Of a stretch of 64,000 nucleotides of DNA, positions 59,354 to 64,000 are shown in pieces. The stretch is taken from positions 620,001-684,000 of the forward strand of contig NZ_JABAIM010000001.1 in assembly GCF_012641365.1 (NCBI RefSeq). The letters are read 5' to 3'. The notes under the pieces were generated by a model, which did not search any database, was not told the DNA's origin, and saw nothing but the letters and a program-made list of their open reading frames with translations. This DNA comes from Leeia aquatica. Lineage in GTDB: Bacteria; Pseudomonadota; Gammaproteobacteria; Burkholderiales; Leeiaceae. A program made the position numbers and the translations under genes. Positions within the stretch are counted from its first letter, which is position 1; each line of letters begins with the position of its first letter.

Positions 59354-59845
59354 ATGTCCTCCAGTACCGATTTTGACTTCTTCATGGGCCGCTGGAATAT
59401 CCAGCACCAGCGCCTGAAAGAGCGTCTGGCCAATTGCCAGGAATGGGATCACTTCCACGGCTCTTCCCATGCCCAGCACATCCTGGGCGGCATGGGCAAT
59501 ATTGATGACAACTATCTGGAGATGCCGGGAGGCGCCTATCGTGCCATCACCCTGCGCTCCTTTGACCCCGCCACCCGCCAATGGAGCATCTGGTGGCTGG
59601 ATGGCCGTTTTCCCGGCACGCTGGATGCCCCCATGCGCGGCAGCTTTGAAAATGGCGTGGGCTGCTTCCTGGCGGACGATGTGTTTCAGGGTCGGGACAT
59701 CAAAGTCCGTTTCCTGTGGTACCCCGCCAAGGACGGCACCCCGCGCTGGGAGCAGGCCTTCTCGGTAGACAACGGACAGACCTGGGAAACCAACTGGATC
59801 ATGATTTTCCACCCCGCCGGGGAAGGCTCAGCCCAACCGGTTTGA
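59354..59845 (+). CDS. DUF1579-like small protein
   Basis: A 163-residue soluble protein: DFDFFMGRWNIQHQRLKERL, CQEWDHFHGSSHAQHILGGM, GNIDDNYLEMPGG and SFDPATRQWSIWWLDGRFPG. The opening FDFFMGRWNI and FDPATRQW are typical of a lipocalin-like family annotated DUF1579. No enzymatic function is known. GAAAGG lies before the ATG. Confidence 0.75.
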   Translation: MSSSTDFDFFMGRWNIQHQRLKERLANCQEWDHFHGSSHAQHILGGMGNIDDNYLEMPGGAYRAITLRSFDPATRQWSIWWLDGRFPGTLDAPMRGSFENGVGCFLADDVFQGRDIKVRFLWYPAKDGTPRWEQAFSVDNGQTWETNWIMIFHPAGEGSAQPV

Positions 59846-59987
59846 CCCGCAAGGGGAGCGGTAGCCACAGCCCATTGAGTTCACTCGGTGGGCGCGGTAT
59901 GCTGGCAGGGCAAGCCATATGCCATTCGCCAGCCTGTCGCCCGGAAAGGGTAATGGGTGATGCCCTCAACAGCCCGTCAGGCCACCC

Positions 59988-61178
59988 ATGCAGCCCACCT
60001 ACGCCGAGAAACGCAATGTGCTGCTGCTGGCCAGTGCGCAGGCCCTGTTCCAGACCATTTCCGTGATGGTGCTCACCCTCTCCGGGCTGATTGGCCAGCA
60101 GCTGGCCACCGACAAGCGGCTGGCTACCCTGCCGATTGCCATGATGATGGTGGGTGCCGCGGCCACCATGATCCCTGCTTCCCTGCTGATGCAGCGCCAT
60201 GGCCGCAAGGCGGGCTTTCTGCTCGGCACCGGGCTGGGCTGCGCCGCCGGGCTGCTGGCCGCACTGGCCCTCTGGCTGCATCACTTCTGGCTGTTTGTCC
60301 TCGCCAATACGCTGGTGGGCGGCTACCAGGGCTTTGCCCAGTACTACCGGTTTGCCGCCGCCGACATTGCCAGCGCGGATTTCAAAAGCCGCGCCATCTC
60401 CTGGGTGATTGCGGGCGGCATTGTCGCCGGGCTACTGGGGCCGAACATCGGGCGCTGGACCCAAAGCATCAGCCCGCTGCCCTACCTCGCCGCTTATCTG
60501 GTGCTGTTTGGCCTCAGCCTGCTGGCCATGCTCATCGTCAGCCGCACCCATATCCCGCCAATGCAGGTGAGCCAGCAGCACGGCCCGGCGCGGCCCCTGC
60601 TCACCATCCTGCGCCAGCCGGTCTTCCTCACCGCCGTGATCGGCTCTGCCGTCGGCTATGCCGTGATGGCGATGGTGATGACTGCCACCCCGCTCGCCAT
60701 GCAGCTCTGCGGCCAGCCGCAAGGGGCCTCCGCCACTGTCATCCAGTGGCATGTGCTCGGCATGTTCATCCCCTCGTTTTTCACCGGCAACCTGATCCGC
60801 CGCTTTGGCGTGCTGCCGATCATGGGCCTGGGCATCGCCCTGCTGGCGTTACAAGTCGTGATCTCGCTCAGCGGCATCGGCTTCCTGCACTTCCTCTCCG
60901 GGCTGATTCTGCTGGGTGTGGGCTGGAATTTCCTCTTCATCGGCGGCACCAACCTGCTCACCGAATCCTACCAGCCCAGCGAACGCGCCAAGACGCAGGC
61001 CGCGCACGACTTCCTGATGTTCGGCCTGGTCAGCCTCGCCTCCCTCTCCGCCGGTGGCCTGCTCAACACCTGGGGCTGGCAATCGGTCAACCTCACCGTC
61101 CTCCCCTTCCTCGCGCTCGCACTACTCGCCGTGCTGGGGCTGGGGATCAAACGGCGGGGGCGTCTCCAGCTGAGCTGA
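59988..61178 (+). CDS. Major facilitator superfamily transporter
   Basis: A 396-residue protein with about twelve transmembrane helices. The MFS loop after helix 2 reads LLMQRHGRKAGFLLGTGLG. Helix 4 shows LANTLVGGYQGFAQYYRFAA, and the second half has GNLIRRFGVLPIMGLGIAL. The substrate is unknown. Its last 57 bases overlap, tail to tail, the 3' end of the sterol-desaturase-family gene on the other strand. Confidence 0.88.
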   Translation: MQPTYAEKRNVLLLASAQALFQTISVMVLTLSGLIGQQLATDKRLATLPIAMMMVGAAATMIPASLLMQRHGRKAGFLLGTGLGCAAGLLAALALWLHHFWLFVLANTLVGGYQGFAQYYRFAAADIASADFKSRAISWVIAGGIVAGLLGPNIGRWTQSISPLPYLAAYLVLFGLSLLAMLIVSRTHIPPMQVSQQHGPARPLLTILRQPVFLTAVIGSAVGYAVMAMVMTATPLAMQLCGQPQGASATVIQWHVLGMFIPSFFTGNLIRRFGVLPIMGLGIALLALQVVISLSGIGFLHFLSGLILLGVGWNFLFIGGTNLLTESYQPSERAKTQAAHDFLMFGLVSLASLSAGGLLNTWGWQSVNLTVLPFLALALLAVLGLGIKRRGRLQLS

Positions 61179-61916
61179 AGCCGCGTAAACGTCCCTGAAG
61201 CGCAGCATGTCAGCGAGGCGCGCCTCACCGTTCCCCGGGAAGCCACAGGCCGGGACAAAATCTTCAGCCTCCTTGAACGTGCCGAACAGGCGATCCCACA
61301 GGGTCAGATCGCCATAGTTATAGTGGTGCACGTCCAGCTGATGGTGAATGGCGTGATGCTCCGGGCGCTGAATCAGGTAACCCAGCCATTTCGGTGTGCG
61401 GATATTGGCGTGGTAGAAGTACTCGCCCGTTGCACCAAATAGAGAGGTCCACGCCCCCGCCTCTGCCGTACCCCCCATCACGCAGTAGATCAGCAGGCCG
61501 GTCAGGATCGAGTCCGCCGCAATCTCCAGCGGATGCTTGTAGAACGAGGTCAGCACCTCAATCCGGCTGGGGCTATGGTGAATCTGGTGAAACAGCAACC
61601 AGAAGCCTCTGGCATGGCGAAGGCGGTGCCACCAGTAGAACACAAAGGTACCCACAAACCAGTAGAACAGGCCTTCCAGTACCGGATTAGACCAGCCGCC
61701 AATCTGCAGCAGGGCGTGCCCCCTGAAATACCGGTTCCACGTCAAACCGCCCAGCCCGATCAAGCCGAGCTGCAGCAGGTTCATCAACCCCGCCCGCCCA
61801 TACCAGCCGCGTGCATTCGGCAAGGCCCGCCCCGGCGCCACCCGCTCCACCACCAGAAACACACTGGTACTCAGTACAATCAATACTGCGGGAAGGAACT
61901 GCTCCTGATACGGCAT
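61122..61916 (-). CDS. Sterol desaturase/fatty acid hydroxylase family protein
   Basis: A 264-residue membrane enzyme of the di-iron hydroxylase family. Histidine clusters HRLRH, HQIHH and EHHAIHHQLDVHH bind the two irons. About four transmembrane helices surround them (FLPAVLIVLSTSVFLVVERV, LFYWFVGTFVFYWW). It would hydroxylate or desaturate a lipid; which lipid is unknown. The gene ends inside the end of the convergent MFS gene. Confidence 0.88.
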   Translation of the reverse strand: MPYQEQFLPAVLIVLSTSVFLVVERVAPGRALPNARGWYGRAGLMNLLQLGLIGLGGLTWNRYFRGHALLQIGGWSNPVLEGLFYWFVGTFVFYWWHRLRHARGFWLLFHQIHHSPSRIEVLTSFYKHPLEIAADSILTGLLIYCVMGGTAEAGAWTSLFGATGEYFYHANIRTPKWLGYLIQRPEHHAIHHQLDVHHYNYGDLTLWDRLFGTFKEAEDFVPACGFPGNGEARLADMLRFRDVYAASAQLETPPPFDPQPQHGE

Positions 61917-62173
61917 GGGGCCCTGCGCCTCCGGTCATCAAGCAGGCTAGTGGCACCTGAAGCAGGTACCCGCTGCCTGCCCGTCATTCAAAGTGGTACA
62001 GAAACGAGCATGTGCGAATGCGCATGGATTGCATGGTAGCAAGCCTGCCCATGCCCGCTACGCCGCAAAAGAAAGTCCCATTTATTGATACCCAAAGGCG
62101 CAGCACAGCGTCCCAGCCAGCCAACCCGAAGGCGTGGGTCCTGCAGACAGCCTCGGGTACAATGCACACATGC

Positions 62174-62200
62174 GGCGCAATGCCCTGCGGTTATTGCGCC
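62174..62200 (-). repeat. Interspersed repeat, copy R6
   Basis: GGCGCAAT and ATTGCGCC around GCCCTGCGGTT, the reverse orientation of R1. It lies eight bases beyond the stop codon of the AT-rich zinc-ribbon gene. Confidence 0.75.
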
Positions 62201-62208
62201 CGGCCTCG

Positions 62209-62625
62209 CTATTCGACTCGGCCAACATTTGGCGACTCACCCACTTTGATCAATAAATCAGCAATCCAAATTGCCTCTTCCTTAGTTCCAACATACAAAT
62301 TTCCCGGCAGGTCTTTAGCAAGCCTGCTTGCCTCTTTCATATCAATACTGAGTGCTTTTCGAATTACTTTTAAAATTTCTTTTTTAGAAATTACCTGCAA
62401 AACATTAACTCGCCACAATCCATCATAATCAATTATTTTCTGCCGAATATCTACTGGCGGAATTCCTCCTCCGTCCGCTTCGCTGCGTAACCCACAGTTG
62501 GTACAATTAACCGTTTCGTACCAACGAAGCTTACCTCGATGGTTAAGCTGCCCAGCATTAAGTGCATTCTCACACCCACATTGAGGGCAATTGTTCTTAG
62601 TAAGTATTTTATTAAATTCAACCAT
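62209..62625 (-). CDS. AT-rich orphan gene with zinc ribbon and L7/L12-like C-terminus
   Basis: A 138-residue protein. The N-terminus is a zinc ribbon (CPQCGCEN and CTNCGLRSE). The C-terminal half, KKEILKVIRKALSIDMKEAS with ADLLIKVG, resembles the C-terminal domain of ribosomal protein L7/L12. Composition is strikingly AT-rich (62341-62400 has 15 G/C of 60), unlike all neighbours, and copies of the same interspersed repeat flank it. The function is unknown. Foreign origin is likely. Confidence 0.68.
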   Translation of the reverse strand: MVEFNKILTKNNCPQCGCENALNAGQLNHRGKLRWYETVNCTNCGLRSEADGGGIPPVDIRQKIIDYDGLWRVNVLQVISKKEILKVIRKALSIDMKEASRLAKDLPGNLYVGTKEEAIWIADLLIKVGESPNVGRVE

Positions 62626-62642
62626 TTATTCTACCCAGTTCA

Positions 62643-62677
62643 GTAGGGCGCAATGCCCTGCGGTTATTGCGCCCTAC
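62643..62677. repeat. Interspersed repeat, copy R7
   Basis: The most complete stand-alone copy, with GTAGGGCGCAAT and ATTGCGCCCTAC arms of 12 bases (13 with flanking A and T) and an 11-base centre. It can form a strong hairpin and sits downstream of the lipoprotein gene and upstream of the AT-rich gene. Confidence 0.8.
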
Positions 62678-62734
62678 TTTGCTCTCGCTTGCTCCAGTGT
62701 TGCTGTGGACGCCCCCTCTATTTCCCCCATCCAC

Positions 62735-63172
62735 TCAGTACAACAGCACACAGCCCGGTTTGAGTGCCACTTGCGCTTCGTTCAGCACACGCTCCGCATC
62801 TAGTTGCCCGTCAAAGACCCAGTAAACCTTGATAGCGGTCTCTTTTCTTTGCAGGGGATAAGGATTGGCCAATACGCTGGCGATCGAATCGACATAACCT
62901 CCTCTATCAGGCTGGTTCCCCATGGTGGCGGTCAGGCAATTCAGGTTAGCACGGGTATGGCGTAAGGTGGGCTGACTGATCTGCAAGGTGCCATACAACA
63001 GGGTTTGGTGGCGGTCGCCCTTTTCATCGGATGTTACGGCCCGGGTTTTGGTGATGGTAATGCGCGCGTCGCCTTCCTTCAGGGTGATTTCCGCCGGGGC
63101 AGGCTGGCAGCCGCTCAGCAGCGCGACCACGCCCAGCATGAGCAAGTAACCCCAGCACTGTGTTAAGCGCAT
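62735..63172 (-). CDS. Hypothetical lipoprotein
   Basis: A 145-residue protein with a lipoprotein signal (MLGVVALLSGCQ, lipobox LSGC). The rest is polar and beta-rich: EGDARITITKTRAVTSDEKG, TLLYGTLQISQPTLRHTRAN and AIKVYWVFDGQLDAERVLNE. AAAAGGAG lies close before the ATG. No family recognised. An envelope location is expected. Confidence 0.7.
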   Translation of the reverse strand: MRLTQCWGYLLMLGVVALLSGCQPAPAEITLKEGDARITITKTRAVTSDEKGDRHQTLLYGTLQISQPTLRHTRANLNCLTATMGNQPDRGGYVDSIASVLANPYPLQRKETAIKVYWVFDGQLDAERVLNEAQVALKPGCVLLY

Positions 63173-63239
63173 ACACGCTCCTTTTGATGTACAGCCATCC
63201 TAACAATTGCCTGGACAGTCGCTTGCTGCACCCCACTTC

Positions 63240-63533
63240 TCAGTGCTCAGCAGCCCCTGACTTCGTTGCTTGCGCTGCCGCACGGCGGGTTTTCCATCGT
63301 CGCAGCAGGAAGATGCCTTCGTAGAACAGCATGTTGACCAGCATCGCCACGCCATAGAAGGACCCAGTACTATGAGCTTCAATCAGCCCGGCGACCAGCA
63401 GCCCCGGTGACAGGCATACCAGCACAAATATCAAGCCCGAGTGCGCCAAGGCCATGCCGTCCCGCGCCACCCACAGCAGGGGTAGCGCAGACCATGCCAG
63501 GCTGTACAGATGGTGGCGGGTGACGGGCTTCAT
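63240..63533 (-). CDS. Hypothetical small membrane protein
   Basis: A 97-residue protein with about three hydrophobic segments (SLAWSALPLLWVARDGMALA, LIFVLVCLSPGLLVAGLIE, FYGVAMLVNMLFYEGIFLL) and a basic tail. GAAGGAG precedes the ATG by a few bases. It lies 54 bases after the partial gene at the window edge and reads in the same direction. Confidence 0.65.
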   Translation of the reverse strand: MKPVTRHHLYSLAWSALPLLWVARDGMALAHSGLIFVLVCLSPGLLVAGLIEAHSTGSFYGVAMLVNMLFYEGIFLLRRWKTRRAAAQATKSGAAEH

Positions 63534-63587
63534 GTCTCCTTCCGATGCTTGGTGCGAGAGGGGTAATGCGCTTGATGCCAGTCGGCA

Positions 63588-63998
63588 TCAGTCTCCAACA
63601 AAATGCCAGCTTTTCTGGGCAAAATCGTAGTGATTCGTTTCAAATACCGTCCATGGCGACTGGTACATCAGAGCAGGCCGACCTCCCTCATCCAGCCGAT
63701 AGTACAAGCCCAACCTAAACCTGGCCTGCTGTGTGTTATACCCGATGCCCTCTAGCTGGGCGGGGTAGTGTCCGGTGCGGTCATGATATTGGACCACGGC
63801 CTGTGCAACGACGCTTGCATCTTGCCCGATGGACCAGCTACGGCAGTATTGCCCGCCCCAGGCTACGGCGGCCAGCAGTGAGGCCAGCATATACACTGCC
63901 ATGGGGTGGAGACGTGGACGCCGCAGCAGGCCCCTCACGCTCCAGATCAGCATGGGGACGGCCAGCATCAGCGTCATCATGCCGGGCATGCGCGCCAT
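63588..63998 (-). CDS. Hypothetical membrane-anchored protein, start uncertain at window edge
   Basis: At least 136 residues: two hydrophobic segments (MMTLMLAVPMLIWSVRGLL and MAVYMLASLLAAVAWGG), then a soluble domain with VVAQAVVQYHDRTGHYPAQL and YRLDEGGRPALMYQSPWTVF. The DRTGHYPAQL segment recalls the loop after the helix in pilin-like proteins, but no prepilin signal is seen. The first Met lies two bases from the window end, so the true start may be outside. Confidence 0.55.
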   Translation of the reverse strand: MARMPGMMTLMLAVPMLIWSVRGLLRRPRLHPMAVYMLASLLAAVAWGGQYCRSWSIGQDASVVAQAVVQYHDRTGHYPAQLEGIGYNTQQARFRLGLYYRLDEGGRPALMYQSPWTVFETNHYDFAQKSWHFVGD

Positions 63999-64000
63999 AA

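Noticed and set aside
54640-62625. Homology between the two AT-rich 138-residue orphan proteins
   Set aside because: The equal length appears to be coincidence. I find no shared motif between them.

Overview
This is a GC-rich (roughly 60-65% by eye), densely coded bacterial chromosome segment. The order ccoI-ccoS-ccoNOQP-ccoG-ccoH, an FNR-type box before the oxidase genes, an argP/argO pair and many short hypothetical genes suggest a betaproteobacterium, probably of the Neisseriales (Chromobacteriaceae/Chitinibacteraceae type). That placement is inference from gene content. I saw no rRNA, tRNA, CRISPR array, phage or intact transposase gene.

1-9 kb: a truncated retropepsin-like protease, a stand-alone ATP sulfurylase and an HDOD protein precede a complete cbb3 oxidase locus (ccoI, ccoS, ccoN, ccoO, ccoQ, ccoP, then ccoG and ccoH after a hairpin, 3.0-11.1 kb). 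It codes for the oxidase, its copper-loading ATPase and its assembly factors. 11-21 kb holds metabolic and stress genes: an FAH-family enzyme, an ankyrin protein, a CBS protein, a divergent LysR/epimerase pair, two secreted proteins of unknown function, a VOC protein, a secreted hydrolase and a Tat-exported PhoD phosphatase that ends at a classic terminator. 21.5-24.7 kb is a compact chromate-resistance operon, chrB-chrA plus a superoxide dismutase fused to a rhodanese.

24.8-41.9 kb is a run of small transcription units: a MINPP/phytase-like phosphatase, a quinone-oxidoreductase-like enzyme, a SemiSWEET, a VOC protein, deoR with a hexose-6-phosphate epimerase, a DUF805 mosaic protein, AhpD and PPOX-like proteins, a tetR-yciI-tag operon behind an unusually symmetric operator, a B12-binding radical SAM enzyme, a class C beta-lactamase-like hydrolase and a DHFR-like protein. 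Two secreted paralogues in this stretch share the same 31-bp upstream element.

42-50 kb is accessory-looking. It has a second copy of the 422-residue secreted family and two unrelated secreted proteins that share a duplicated 127-bp promoter/signal-peptide cassette. It also has a cupin pseudogene and an AraC remnant. 50-54.4 kb carries lysR, ridA, a PLP aminotransferase and an SDR gene in a tight cluster, then a second SDR. 54.4-56.1 kb is a small island: two 153-bp MITE-like elements around an AT-rich orphan gene, then a HigBA-type toxin-antitoxin pair. 56.1-64 kb has argP/argO, a beta-propeller protein, an MFS transporter overlapping a sterol-desaturase-family gene tail to tail, another AT-rich orphan gene between copies of the same repeat, and three small membrane or lipoprotein genes, the last at the window edge.

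Start codons were chosen by ribosome-binding site and family length, so several differ from the longest open frame. Family assignments come from motifs read by eye, without database searches.
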